Position numbers and translations under genes: made by a program. From Rickettsia sp. Oklahoma-10 (GTDB lineage Bacteria; Pseudomonadota; Alphaproteobacteria; Rickettsiales; Rickettsiaceae): a DNA stretch of 64,000 nucleotides. Positions within the stretch are counted from its first letter, which is position 1; each line of letters opens with the position of its first letter. This document shows positions 9,307-17,637 of this stretch, one piece after another. The stretch is taken from the NCBI RefSeq assembly GCF_039954865.1, contig NZ_CP157197.1:575501-639500 (forward strand), written 5' to 3'. A model generated the notes under the pieces. It saw nothing but the letters and a program-made list of their open reading frames with translations, did no database searches and was not told the origin of the DNA.

Positions 9307-9990
9307 TTAACGACACCTATAAATTACATAAATTACAATTAAGGAAATAGCAAGTCCAAACCAAGTTAGGGCGTATTCTAAATGGTCGTTTCTAATAGCT
9401 GCTAAATGACTTATTGCAAGAGGTAATAAAATATCTAAATTGCTAATGTCTTTTCCTTCCTCGATAATATAAAAATTCTCTAGATTTAACCCTAACGTTT
9501 CGGATGCAGCTTTTAAATCTAACGTTAGCCACACATTATTTTTTATATCGTTGGTAGGTAAGTAACTATGGGTTTTTTCGGAAGGCATAATAACACCAAT
9601 TATTTCATGTTTTTGATCATTGGTTGCTTGTGTAATAGTATTTTTATTGCGATTACTAAACCAGCCTCGTGCTACTAAAATAATTTGTTCTTTTACAGTT
9701 TTAAAGGGAGTCACTAAATAATATCCGTCTTTTTCACTCGCCATTGATCGCCTACCATATAAATATATGTCTCTATTAGGCAAAAATTGACCGGTAATTT
9801 TTACCTTACGATAAATTAAATTACTACCTAGTTCTTCTAAGTTAATTGCAGGTGAGATTAGATTAGCTTGCATTGATGCTAAAAATAATTTCTTTTCTTT
9901 TAAACGACTAAGCTGCCACAAGCCTAAAGAGATAAATATTATAAAGGTTATAAGTACAAAAAAATTTGTTAAATTAGTTTTGTTAGTCAT
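9307..9990 (-). CDS. SURF1-family cytochrome oxidase biogenesis protein
   Basis: SURF1/Shy1 proteins assist assembly of the aa3-type cytochrome c oxidase in the inner membrane. The 227-residue product has the family architecture: an N-terminal membrane helix (about residues 9-24) ending in the conserved LGLWQLSRLKEKK, a periplasmic middle with the family block YRKVKITGQFLPNRDIYLYG, and a C-terminal helix (about 205-224, TWFGLAISLIVIYVIY) preceded by HLEYALTWF. The match to alphaproteobacterial and mitochondrial SURF1 is strong. It is flanked by palindromic repeats on both sides, so it is probably transcribed alone. Confidence 0.93.
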   Translation of the reverse strand: MTNKTNLTNFFVLITFIIFISLGLWQLSRLKEKKLFLASMQANLISPAINLEELGSNLIYRKVKITGQFLPNRDIYLYGRRSMASEKDGYYLVTPFKTVKEQIILVARGWFSNRNKNTITQATNDQKHEIIGVIMPSEKTHSYLPTNDIKNNVWLTLDLKAASETLGLNLENFYIIEEGKDISNLDILLPLAISHLAAIRNDHLEYALTWFGLAISLIVIYVIYRCR

Positions 9991-10002
9991 GGTTACCTAA
10001 TG

Positions 10003-10120
10003 TCATTTCTGAGTAGATCAATTTTTTTTGCTGTTCATAATACCGCGGTTTGACCACAGTATGACACTGAGTGCGTTTTTAAATGCACAATAATGCCTCC
10101 GCAAGAATGACATTAGTATC
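10003..10120. repeat. Degenerate palindromic repeats between surf1 and dnaQ
   Basis: The outer ends read aatgtcatttctgagtag and ctccgcaagaatgacatta, decayed inverted copies of each other. Inside is ccgcggtttgaccacagtatgaca, which resembles the end of a type A element, suggesting one repeat nested in another. Confidence 0.45.
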
Positions 10121-10125
10121 ACAAT

Positions 10126-10815
10126 TTAAGCCGGTGTTAAAATCTTATTTATGAAATCTTTATGTTTTTGTAGTTCTTCTTTTGTAGGTTTAATAACTAT
10201 AGTAGTTTGTCGTGTTTTATGCTTTACTTGATTAATTGCTAAATTATTTATTCCAATAGATTGATCAACCATCTTAAAAGTAGATTGTCTACCGCCTGTT
10301 AGTTCTACATACACTTCTGCAAGTAATGCTGCATCTTTCAAAGCACCGTGAAGTTGTCTACCGGAATTATCCACTTTAAATCTTTTACATAATGCATCAA
10401 GATTAGATTTTGCTCCCGGAAACATGTTTCTGGCCATCACAAGAGTATCAATAGTATTTGCTAGTTCCAAGAGTTTAATCTCAGCTCTCTTTAATAATGA
10501 TAATTCATGATTTAGAAATTGAATATCGAAAGGAGCATTATGAATAATAAGTTTGCTATTTGAGATAAACTCTAAAAAATCATCGGCTATTTTATGAAAT
10601 AGCGGTTTATCTTTCAAAAATTCACTGGAAATGCCGTGAATTCTATAAGCCTCAAACGGTATGTCTCGCTCAGGATTAATATAAGAATGAAAATTCCTAC
10701 CTGTTAATACCTTATTTACCATCTCAATAGCACCAATCTCAACGATTCGGTGACCTTGTCTTGGGTCGAGTCCTGTAGTTTCAGTATCTAAAATTATTTC
10801 TCTTAAACTTGACAT
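10126..10815 (-). CDS. dnaQ: DNA polymerase III epsilon subunit (3'-5' exonuclease)
   Basis: This is the proofreading subunit of the replicative polymerase. The DEDDh motifs are visible: Exo [11 protein letters not shown] with Asp10 and Glu12, Exo [16 protein letters not shown], and Exo [17 protein letters not shown] with the catalytic His and Asp. At 229 residues it is close to the E. coli protein; the C-terminal ~45 residues after [10 protein letters not shown] would be the polymerase-binding tail. Its start overlaps the end of coaE by 13 nt, so coaE and dnaQ are translated from one message, an order common in alphaproteobacteria. Confidence 0.96.
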   Translation of the reverse strand: MSSLREIILDTETTGLDPRQGHRIVEIGAIEMVNKVLTGRNFHSYINPERDIPFEAYRIHGISSEFLKDKPLFHKIADDFLEFISNSKLIIHNAPFDIQFLNHELSLLKRAEIKLLELANTIDTLVMARNMFPGAKSNLDALCKRFKVDNSGRQLHGALKDAALLAEVYVELTGGRQSTFKMVDQSIGINNLAINQVKHKTRQTTIVIKPTKEELQKHKDFINKILTPA

Positions 10816-11378
10816 TCTAACTTTTTTATTAAATTACTTATTTGTTGCTCTAAGTTTAACATATCAACGCCGCTATTGATAGAAAAGTCTGCTTTTTCTA
10901 TTTTACTCTCTTGTGATAGTTGAATTTCTCCGATTTTATTATAAATTTCTATATCAAATGAAGATCTTGTTATCGCTCTTTGCATTCTTACTTCTTCAGA
11001 GCAATATATTGTTACAACAAAATCAAAATATTTATCAAATTTAGCTTCATACAGTAGAGGTATTTCAGCAAAAACAAATTTGGAATTAGCATTTTCTTTT
11101 TTAAATAAAATGAGTTTATCTATTAGTAATGGGTAAATAAAATTTTGTAATTTCTCTCTAGATAGGTCATAATTGTAGATTAAATTACTGATTTTTCTGA
11201 TATTGAAATACTCAAGTTCAGGTAGTAATGTCAAGATTTGATTTTGTACGCTTAAATCTTGATATAATTCTTTTATGCATTGATCGGCACAAAAAGTTTT
11301 ATATCCCTTCTCTGCTAGATAATCCAAAATAAAAGTTTTTCCTGATGCATAGCTACCGGTAATACATATTGCTAACAT
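10803..11378 (-). CDS. coaE: Dephospho-CoA kinase
   Basis: CoaE phosphorylates the 3'-hydroxyl of dephospho-CoA, the last step of coenzyme A synthesis. The P-loop reads GSYASGKT (residues 8-15), slightly off the usual G-I/G-GSGK but with the essential Lys. The family block DQCIKELYQ (substrate-binding Asp near residue 32) and the later [20 protein letters not shown] follow. The length, 191 residues, is normal. It overlaps lpxI upstream by 7 nt and dnaQ downstream by 13 nt, giving a tight three-gene lpxI-coaE-dnaQ unit. Confidence 0.95.
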   Translation of the reverse strand: MLAICITGSYASGKTFILDYLAEKGYKTFCADQCIKELYQDLSVQNQILTLLPELEYFNIRKISNLIYNYDLSREKLQNFIYPLLIDKLILFKKENANSKFVFAEIPLLYEAKFDKYFDFVVTIYCSEEVRMQRAITRSSFDIEIYNKIGEIQLSQESKIEKADFSINSGVDMLNLEQQISNLIKKLECQV

Positions 11379-12184
11379 TTTGCTATAAAAATTTTATGTT
11401 TATTGGCGAGTTTTACAGTTAGTTCTTGTTCGACTACAATCATTTCATCTGCTTTGATTGCTATACCACTATAATTATGCTTCGCAAGGTTTTGTATAGT
11501 ATCTGGACCGATCGTCGGCATATCTAGCCTTGTATCCTGACCTAGTTTTGGTATTTTTACTAACACTCCTTCATGAGGATTTTTACGTAAATCTGCACAT
11601 CTCGCTATTAAATTATCAGTCCCTTCGGCAGCTTCTATACCAAGTATGTAGCCACTTTCAACTATAACCGATTGTGTAATGTCGAATGGACTTAAATGAT
11701 TTAATATTTTTATTCCAAGCTCAATATCGTTTTTATCTGAACTCGTAGGGTTAGTATCGGTTATAATATTGGAGTCATATTGTTGATTTTTATATATTTT
11801 GTTACTTGAAATTACTTTAAAACCATAACTTTCAAAAAAATCTGCTACTGTTTTTAGCAAACTATCATCTCCTCGAATTTTTTGTTCAAGTATTTTGAAA
11901 AGCAATAAGCTGCCTATTTTATCTACAGCTAAATTTTTAAAATTTGGTCTATTAACTCCACCTATAAAAATAATATTTTGTACCTTATTCTCCTTAAAAT
12001 ATTTTATGGTTTCTCCAACCATACCGATTTTTAAAACTTTATATGTAAAATTTTTAATTTGGTTTATATTGGCTTCGCCTTTAATTGCCGCTATATAACA
12101 TTTACCGCCTTGCTTAGTATAATTATTGGCTATTAAGTAAGGTAATAAACCTTTGCCTGCGATAATTCCAAGATTTGGTAGCAT
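11372..12184 (-). CDS. lpxI: UDP-2,3-diacylglucosamine pyrophosphatase LpxI
   Basis: LpxI (formerly DUF1009) hydrolyses UDP-2,3-diacylglucosamine to lipid X in lipid A synthesis and replaces LpxH in alphaproteobacteria. The 270-residue product starts NLGIIAGKGLLPYLIA, the typical N-terminus. It has the central IFIGGVNRPNFKNL block and the C-terminal catalytic-domain patterns GTDNLIARCADLR, LVKIPKLGQDTRLDMPTIGPDT and GIAIKADEMIVV. It is first in the lpxI-coaE-dnaQ unit and divergent from ssrA. Confidence 0.95.
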   Translation of the reverse strand: MLPNLGIIAGKGLLPYLIANNYTKQGGKCYIAAIKGEANINQIKNFTYKVLKIGMVGETIKYFKENKVQNIIFIGGVNRPNFKNLAVDKIGSLLLFKILEQKIRGDDSLLKTVADFFESYGFKVISSNKIYKNQQYDSNIITDTNPTSSDKNDIELGIKILNHLSPFDITQSVIVESGYILGIEAAEGTDNLIARCADLRKNPHEGVLVKIPKLGQDTRLDMPTIGPDTIQNLAKHNYSGIAIKADEMIVVEQELTVKLANKHKIFIAKC

Positions 12185-12262
12185 AATTAAATTTTTAATT
12201 TAGAAGTCTAAACATTTATTATAAGTGCATTTTTAATATAAATCTAGAATTCTTATTTGACC

Positions 12263-12291
12263 TTTACATTTTGATCAAATTAAGGCATAAT
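12263..12291 (+). promoter_or_regulatory. Predicted sigma70 promoter of ssrA
   Basis: TTTACA (12263-12268) and CATAAT (12286-12291) are separated by 17 nt, each one mismatch from consensus. It lies about 40 nt upstream of the tmRNA acceptor piece. Confidence 0.6.
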
Positions 12292-12332
12292 ACTAGGTGC
12301 TAGTATAGCTATAGTAATAAACGTAATTTAGA

Positions 12333-12645
12333 ATAGAGGTTGCGGACTCGGGGGCAGTACCCGACGCCTCCACCAATATGTAAGTGTTATATATGTTCTA
12401 TGTCATTCCCGCTTTCGCAGGAATGACATAGAACAAGCCACCACAATAATAATTTGGGGGGCGAAATAGGATCGACGTGCTTAAAAAAAATTGCTTTTAC
12501 TCGGTATGATTCCGCCGATGGCTTTTGCCATATGGGTCAAAATAAAGAAACGCAAACGATAACACTCGTTATGTAGGTGCTCCAGCTTTAGCTGCAGCTT
12601 AAACCTACGCGGCTTGGGGGTTTGCCGGGCAACAGAAAAATCCTC
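12333..12645 (+). ncRNA. ssrA: Transfer-messenger RNA, permuted two-piece form
   Basis: tmRNA rescues stalled ribosomes and tags the nascent protein for proteolysis. The gene is circularly permuted as in alphaproteobacteria. The acceptor piece with T-arm and CCA comes first (about 12333-12375, ending cgcctccacca). A spacer to be removed follows (12376-12456), then the coding piece opening GGGGGCG at 12457. The two ends pair over 7 bp including G3-U70, the alanine identity pair, with A as discriminator. The tag frame runs 12552-12602 and encodes ANDNTRYVGAPALAAA plus stop; its hydrophobic Ala-rich end fits ClpXP recognition. The outer limits are approximate. Confidence 0.93.
12396..12433. repeat. 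38-nt palindrome inside the tmRNA spacer
   Basis: The arms ttctatgtcattcc and ggaatgacatagaa are perfect inverted copies around a 10-nt loop (cgctttcgca). The arm sequence is the same as the termini of the intergenic type B repeats. It lies wholly within the segment excised from the permuted tmRNA precursor. Confidence 0.85.
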
Positions 12646-12819
12646 ACGTATACTTGTTTAATTTGAAAAATGGGTAATAAAGTCTTTTGCTGATAATCCT
12701 AACTCACGTACTTAGTATGTATACTGTGGTTATCAGTTGCAAGACCTATTCCTCTTTCCTAAATAAACTGTGTCTACCTATTTTTATTTATTTTAAAGTG
12801 TATATTTGACTTTTCTCAT

Positions 12820-13299
12820 ATGAATACTGAATATAAAAATTTTGTGAATAAATATATGCTAGAATTTGTGAAAAAAATTCTTACAAAAATTCAGCATGAA
12901 AATTTATATTGGGATCAGTTGATATATATATCATATAGAACTGATAATCCTGCAGTAATTTTACCCTTAAAAGTTAAACAAGCATATCCAAAACAAATAA
13001 CAATAGTGCTGCAATATCAGTTTGAAAATTTAATAGTAAATGATACAGGTTTTTCTTTAACGGTAAGTTTTTACGGTGTTAAAGAAATAATTTACATACC
13101 TTTTGATGCGCTTATCAGTTTTATTGATTCTAATAATAATTATAGTTTAACTTTTAATCAGTCGTTAAATGTACAAGAAAATCAGCAATATGAAGAGGAA
13201 ATAAGTAATAATAAAAGTTGCAAGACTTTATTATCTCCAAATCCAAATGTTATAATGTTAGATAAGTTTCGTAATTCTTCTAAACCTAAGCTCCGTTAA
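12820..13299 (+). CDS. sspB: SspB-like ClpXP adaptor
   Basis: The 159-residue product matches the alphaproteobacterial SspB family (DUF1321-type stringent starvation protein B). The conserved core includes DNPAVILPLKVKQAYPKQIT (about residues 47-66), a VLQYQFENLIV strand, and FSLTVSFYGVKEIIYIPFDA (substrate groove). The divergent C-terminal tail ends LSPNPNVIMLDKFR, where SspB carries its ClpX-binding segment. SspB tethers tmRNA-tagged proteins to ClpXP. Its place immediately after ssrA fits this, although alphaproteobacterial adaptors also handle other substrates. It is followed by rnhA after 4 nt. Confidence 0.83.
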   Translation: MNTEYKNFVNKYMLEFVKKILTKIQHENLYWDQLIYISYRTDNPAVILPLKVKQAYPKQITIVLQYQFENLIVNDTGFSLTVSFYGVKEIIYIPFDALISFIDSNNNYSLTFNQSLNVQENQQYEEEISNNKSCKTLLSPNPNVIMLDKFRNSSKPKLR

Positions 13300-13303
13300 A
13301 ATA

Positions 13304-13771
13304 TTGAAAGAGAATATATCGAAAGTAATTATATATACTGATGGTGCATGTGCAGGTAATCCTGGTCCCGGAGGATGGGGAGCTTTACTTCAATTTAATG
13401 ATACTAGCAAAGAAATATTAGGTTATGAATTAGATACGACTAATAATCGTATGGAAATTACGGCAGCACTTGAAGCATTGAGGATTTTGAACAAATCTTG
13501 TAATGTTGAGATTTATACTGATAGTAAATATTTGCAACAAGGAATTACAGCTTGGATTCATAATTGGGTAAAAAATAATTGGTGTAAAAGCAACAATGAA
13601 CCTGTTAAAAATGCTGATTTATGGAAAAAATTATACGCAGAATTAAGTAAACATACTATTATTTGGAAATGGGTAAAAGGTCATTCAAATAATAGTGGTA
13701 ATATTGTTGCCGATAAGCTTGCAGTGCAAGCAAGACGAACTGCTATAGAAATTTTAAAATGTCGTGGATAA
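13304..13771 (+). CDS. rnhA: Ribonuclease HI
   Basis: RNase HI degrades RNA in RNA-DNA hybrids such as R-loops and primers. The active-site set is complete: Asp13 in [16 protein letters not shown], Glu51 in [13 protein letters not shown], Asp73 in YTDSKYL, His127 in [10 protein letters not shown] and Asp137 in VADKLA. The 155-residue length is typical. The start used is the TTG at 13304, four bases after the sspB-like stop; no ATG occurs before the first strand, so TTG is the credible start. The end overlaps the following gene by 13 nt. Confidence 0.96.
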   Translation: MKENISKVIIYTDGACAGNPGPGGWGALLQFNDTSKEILGYELDTTNNRMEITAALEALRILNKSCNVEIYTDSKYLQQGITAWIHNWVKNNWCKSNNEPVKNADLWKKLYAELSKHTIIWKWVKGHSNNSGNIVADKLAVQARRTAIEILKCRG

Positions 13772-14196
13772 ATAAGGTTTTTATTACTTTTTTTCACAAA
13801 AAAGTAGGAGAAGATGAGTTTTTGAATCAATATTATGAAAGCCGTAATATTGATTATTTAGGACGTCCAAGGAGATTTGTTATTTATAAAAATGTAAATG
13901 AACCTGAAAAAATTGCACCAAGTTGGCATGCTTGGTTACATCATTTAGTAAATGAGATACCAAAAAATATTCAGCTTTTTCCATGGCAACATGATAATAG
14001 ACATCTTGCCAAATTCTCTTATAGAGGGGAATTTAAAGGAGACGCGAAACACAGCACCGCAGCGTACATAAACATGCATGAGGATGCGAGTGTTGGATTG
14101 ATGTATGAATTACCTCTAGAAGTAGAGTTTGGGAAAATGTCTAAAAAAAAGCTGCCTAAAACATCAAGTCTTAAATATAATAGATGGCAACCGTAA
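13759..14196 (+). CDS. NDUFA12-like complex I accessory protein with RPE1 insertion
   Basis: This is a homologue of the mitochondrial complex I accessory subunit NDUFA12/B17.2, which in alphaproteobacteria associates with NADH:quinone oxidoreductase. The family signature is clear: [13 protein letters not shown], then [16 protein letters not shown] (residues ~53-68), and the C-terminal [15 protein letters not shown]. Residues ~83-128 do not belong to the family and match RPE1 (see 14006-14145). The insert lies between WQHDNRHL and the conserved tail, a surface-exposed stretch in the family, so the protein may still function. It overlaps rnhA by 13 nt and is followed 25 nt later by mlaD, suggesting co-transcription. 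Confidence 0.9.
   Translation: MSWINKVFITFFHKKVGEDEFLNQYYESRNIDYLGRPRRFVIYKNVNEPEKIAPSWHAWLHHLVNEIPKNIQLFPWQHDNRHLAKFSYRGEFKGDAKHSTAAYINMHEDASVGLMYELPLEVEFGKMSKKKLPKTSSLKYNRWQP
14006..14145 (+). repeat. RPE1 palindromic element, in frame in the NDUFA12-like gene
   Basis: It translates as the RPE1 pattern: [18 protein letters not shown], then [20 protein letters not shown] and FGK. Compare the canonical 'LAYREEFkGDT...[25 protein letters not shown]'. The copies in zapE and queA are related but more diverged from one another. Confidence 0.9.
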
Positions 14197-14221
14197 TTAA
14201 TTTTATAAAATATAAAAAACA

Positions 14222-14674
14222 ATGAAACAGAATATTATTGAAACAATTATCGGATTTGTAGTATTAATTATTGCTGTACTATTTTTGATTTTTGCCTACA
14301 AAACAGGTAGTTCTATTACTCACTCAAAAGGTTATCAGGTAACTGCTAATTTTCAGAGTGCAGAGGGTATAGCAGTCGGAAGCGATGTGATGATTTCAGG
14401 TATAAAAATTGGTAGTGTAAAGAAAATTACTTTAGATCCAAATAGCTTTTACGCAAGTATATATCTAAATATTAATGATGATGTTAAAATACCTAAAGAT
14501 TCTAAAGCTCAAGTAGTCACCAGTGGGTTACTTGGAGGTAAGTATATTTTGATCGTACCCGGTCATGATGATGAAAATTTAGCGGATAATGAAGAAATAA
14601 GATATACTCAATCAGCAATTAATATTGAATCATTAATTAATAAAATCGTTTCTTCATTTGGCAATAAATGGTAA
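14222..14674 (+). CDS. mlaD: MlaD-family phospholipid transport substrate-binding protein
   Basis: MlaD forms the periplasmic hexameric ring of the Mla system, which moves phospholipids between the outer and inner membranes. The protein has one N-terminal membrane helix (about residues 7-25, IIGFVVLIIAVLFLIFAYKT) and a single MCE domain. Marks of the MCE domain are YQVTANFQSAEGIAVGSDVMI, SGIKIGSVKKITLDP, and the conserved hydrophobic-loop block VVTSGLLGGKYILIVPG. At 150 residues it matches the usual rickettsial length. No mlaE or mlaF is in the window. Confidence 0.93.
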   Translation: MKQNIIETIIGFVVLIIAVLFLIFAYKTGSSITHSKGYQVTANFQSAEGIAVGSDVMISGIKIGSVKKITLDPNSFYASIYLNINDDVKIPKDSKAQVVTSGLLGGKYILIVPGHDDENLADNEEIRYTQSAINIESLINKIVSSFGNKW

Positions 14675-14699
14675 GAAACACTAAAATCATTAAATTCAA

Positions 14700-16040
14700 C
14701 CAAATCTATTTTCAGTTTTGAACTTGAAGTATGATTTAATCATTTCAAGAGTAGGATGTCCTATAGCAGTTCTTGTTAAGAAGTTTATATAAAAAATATT
14801 TTAGGCAGTTATTAGTTATTATTTTGAGGTCCTGATTAATAATTTGTTGTTTGTAATAAGATAATTGATGCATAAAAACTATAATCATAGCTGTAAGACT
14901 TGCAACTAAGATAGAGTATAATTTATTGATTGAAAAACATATTTTTACTATATTCTAGCTATAGCTACCAACGATAGTATTTTTTGCTTTGAAATCTGAA
15001 AATGATTAATTGCTGTATATTGTACTTATTTTTCTTTCAATTAGTTTGTTTATCACATATTTATTGTGCCGTTAATAGAGCATGAGTAAATTTTTTTTGA
15101 TCAAAGCGATAAATTGGTATAAAACTCTATACCAATTATATTATAAAGGAACTTAAATTTTAATACATAAAGCATAGTAAAAATATAAAATAAATATTTG
15201 TATAAATTAATTTTTAATTATGTATTTACATTGATTTTCGCAAGTATATTATCTTGGTATAAAAGTTAACTTTATGTTAAGTGATGAAAGAGCAAGAGAA
15301 AGTGATCTAAAAAATTTTTTTAAAAAGTAAACATGATAATAATTTCAAGAAGTTACAGTAAGCTTGCAGGATTAATTATTTCTTATACACATATTCATTC
15401 TGAGGACGGAGCATATAAATTACTCTTTGTTAAAATAAGCAGTGTAAGGGTGATTTGGTGAGACACAGGATATAATAAGCCGAGATATGAGTCTTGGAGA
15501 TATATTGAAGCAAATAGATACAGCTCCAATCCATGTGGTTTTAGTATCTAGAACTGGTAAAGAAGGTTGTTTCAATGTGAGATTTGCAACTCTAAAATAA
15601 GTAGGCATGCTAAAATATTGGATAGAAAATGATTAAATAAAATTGAACTTTAATTATAAAGAACAAAACAATGGAAATTTTAACAAATTAATTAGTAGGA
15701 GAATTGACTCTTCATCCCTATTAGTGCAATCCTATTAAATATAATGCAGATAACATTATGAACTGGTATCGTCTTAATAGAATCTGAAGAAATACGCACC
15801 AGCCCTCTTAAAATAATAGGTGAATCAGAGTAAGTTTGAGGTTTATCATAAAGATTTTAAATTATTGAAACAATTAATAACACTTTCCAGACGTTTAGAC
15901 GCTATTCTTAGTAAAGATATACATTACAATCCTTATAAAGTGTATTAAGTTGTACTTTATTTTCTTATTTATAGTGTAAAGTGAAATTTCCTATTGACTT
16001 TAATAAAACAGTATCAGTTTCTTTACAATTTAATTTGTTG
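14700..16040. other. Decayed DNA, unidentified forward-strand fragments
   Basis: There is no intact gene here. Short coding-like fragments appear on the forward strand. SRDMSLGDILKQIDTAPIHV with VLVSRTGKEGCFNVRFATLK lies at ~15480-15600. QSKFEVYHKDFKLLKQLITL with SRRLDAILSKDIHYNP lies at ~15825-15945. They sit in different frames with stops between them. I do not recognise the parent genes. Confidence 0.5.
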
Positions 16041-16059
16041 TAAAGAAATTATGCCGGGT

Positions 16060-16210
16060 TATGAAGAAAGAGAAATTTAACTAAAAAACAAAAGGAAGCT
16101 GTAGGGTTTATATCTATCGTTACATTCCTGGAATATTTTAAGTTTATGCTATATATGGCAGTACTACTTAAATGAAGTATTTTTTCCTACATGTTGGTAA
16201 CATTTTTTTT
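16060..16210 (+). pseudogene. ProP-like MFS transporter, N-terminal fragment
   Basis: The frame from ~16077 reads LTKKQKEAVGFISIVTFLEY followed by FKFMLYMAVLLK and a stop. This is the N-terminus and first membrane helix of the rickettsial ProP (metabolite:H+ symporter) group, with the family's FLEYFD-like turn decayed to FLEYFK. Nothing after helix 1 could be assembled, so it is a dead fragment. The call rests on one recognised block. Confidence 0.55.
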
Positions 16211-16960
16211 TTTGACGCTTCCCAACCACCAAGGGGTATGCTCTTCAGTTGTTAAAACTGAACTCAATTCAGTAACTGGAAGCAATAATAGACCACTCAA
16301 TTATTTATTTTTAGCAAATATAAACAAGTAGAATCAAAGAAAAGCTTAAAAAAGAAAATAAAGTCAAAAATAGCAGAGTCTTTAATCAAAGAAGCCATAC
16401 AAATAATAAATGAACACTTAACAATATTAGAAAAAATTTATCAAGATGCTGAGAAATAAATGTTAATGTTGCAGCACTAGAGTAATAAAACCATAATATC
16501 AACAAGTAGGCTAATCTTATAATCACCCTAAAGATAGAGAAAGTTTTATAAACACCCTCTTCAAGCCTTTTAGAAAATCCAAGGTCTAGTTTAACAAGTA
16601 ATACATGTGAAAGATTGTTTATATTAAATCAGTCTTGCATTTAGGAATACATCTATAATATAAATTGATGATACAGGCTTACCCGTTCGATAAACTGCAA
16701 GAAGTGTTTGGTTTTCCAGATTGGTTGAGAGCGTGGAACATTATGCGAACTTGTGAGGAGGTCAGGTTAGTTTTTATTCAGGCAGCGTTTAAGCCTTGTT
16801 ATGCTTTAATTTAAAACCTATAGTTTATTTATTAATATAAATCATTAACTCTTAATATAAAGCAAACTATTATTCAATTAATGGTGATAGGTTAAAAACG
16901 TACTCCTATTTTAAATAGGATGATGAAAAAAATAAAATTAATACCCAGAAGTATAATGTA
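16211..16960. other. Decayed DNA, unidentified fragments
   Basis: Forward-strand pieces include a Lys-rich helical stretch (SLKKKIKSKIAESLIKEAIQ and IINEHLTILEKIYQDAEK, ~16340-16460) and AYPFDKLQEVFGFPDWLRAW (~16677-16740). No family was recognised, and no frame stays open for more than ~60 codons. Confidence 0.4.
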
Positions 16961-16965
16961 AGTTT

Positions 16966-17340
16966 TTATACAACCCAGAAAGGGTTTATAGAATAATAAA
17001 GAATAATTTTAGAGATATAGACCATAGTATTACCGAGAAAAGATATTTTTGTTTCAAGATAACCATATAAGAATTTTTGGAGAAGGATACCTACAAAAGG
17101 GTAAGAGGATTTATGAGCAAAAAACAAAATACACTGACTGGAAAAATGGGTGCAATAAAAATAGTCAAAGATTTTACTGTATCCTAAAGAGTTATTATTA
17201 AAAGATAATGTAGTAAAAGTAACTATTTTGTTAAGCAAAGAAAGTGTAAAATTGTTTAAAGTAAAGGCCAGGCAGCTGCTGCCCATATTCCTGATCAAAA
17301 AATGATTAGGATTTTACTAGATAAGTATACTAAGCATTAA
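16966..17340 (+). pseudogene. BrnT/BrnA-like toxin-antitoxin pair, broken
   Basis: Toxin part: the fragment DIDHSITEKRYFCF, then after a frame change HIRIFGEGYLQKGKRIYEQK (17064 onward, stop at 17199-17201). This is the C-terminal half of BrnT ribonucleases ('iRifGagyWRkGkkiYE'). Antitoxin part: a frame opening at an ATG at 17113 inside the toxin end, MSKKQNTLTGKMGAIKIVKD, then in other frames VTILLSKESVKLFKVKAR and HIPDQKMIRILLDKYTKH, stopping at 17338-17340. That is a CopG/BrnA-like ribbon-helix-helix block. Toxin-first order with overlap is typical of BrnTA. Several frameshifts make both partners non-functional. Confidence 0.6.
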
Positions 17341-17378
17341 AGAAAATAAAATAAAAGACATAATACTTTAAATTGAGT

Positions 17379-17470
17379 TGGCGGAGAGAGAGGGATTCGA
17401 ACCCTCGATACGGTATGACCCGTATAACGGTTTAGCAAACCGTCGCCTTCGGCCACTCGGCCACCTCTCC
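17379..17470 (-). tRNA. tRNA-Ser (anticodon GCU)
   Basis: On the reverse strand the gene runs from GGAGAGG at 17470 to an encoded CCA ending at 17379 (92 nt). The acceptor stem GGAGAGG/TCTCTCC closes with one G-U pair. The anticodon arm is ACGGTTTGCTAAACCGT with GCT in the loop, reading AGU/AGC codons. A long variable arm (ATACGGGTCATACCGTAT) marks a class II serine tRNA, and the T-arm GAGGGTTCGAATCCCTC is canonical. The discriminator is G, as in serine tRNAs. It is flanked by decayed DNA on both sides. Confidence 0.97.
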
Positions 17471-17637
17471 GTTTATGGCTTAACTTTATATCATCTAAAT
17501 TATACAATTTCTAGAATTATTTTAGAATTTTTATTACTAATTATAAATATTATGTATAATCATAGTTTAGTAGTTTTGAAGAAACTTTACCCACCCATAG
17601 GAAGCATATCATTATTATAGGTAATCCTTCTAAGGTT

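Noticed and set aside
17378-17620. A forward 80-codon frame beginning MAEREGFEPS
   Set aside because: It is the well-known false peptide produced by reading the reverse complement of a tRNA gene; tRNA-Ser occupies 17379-17470.
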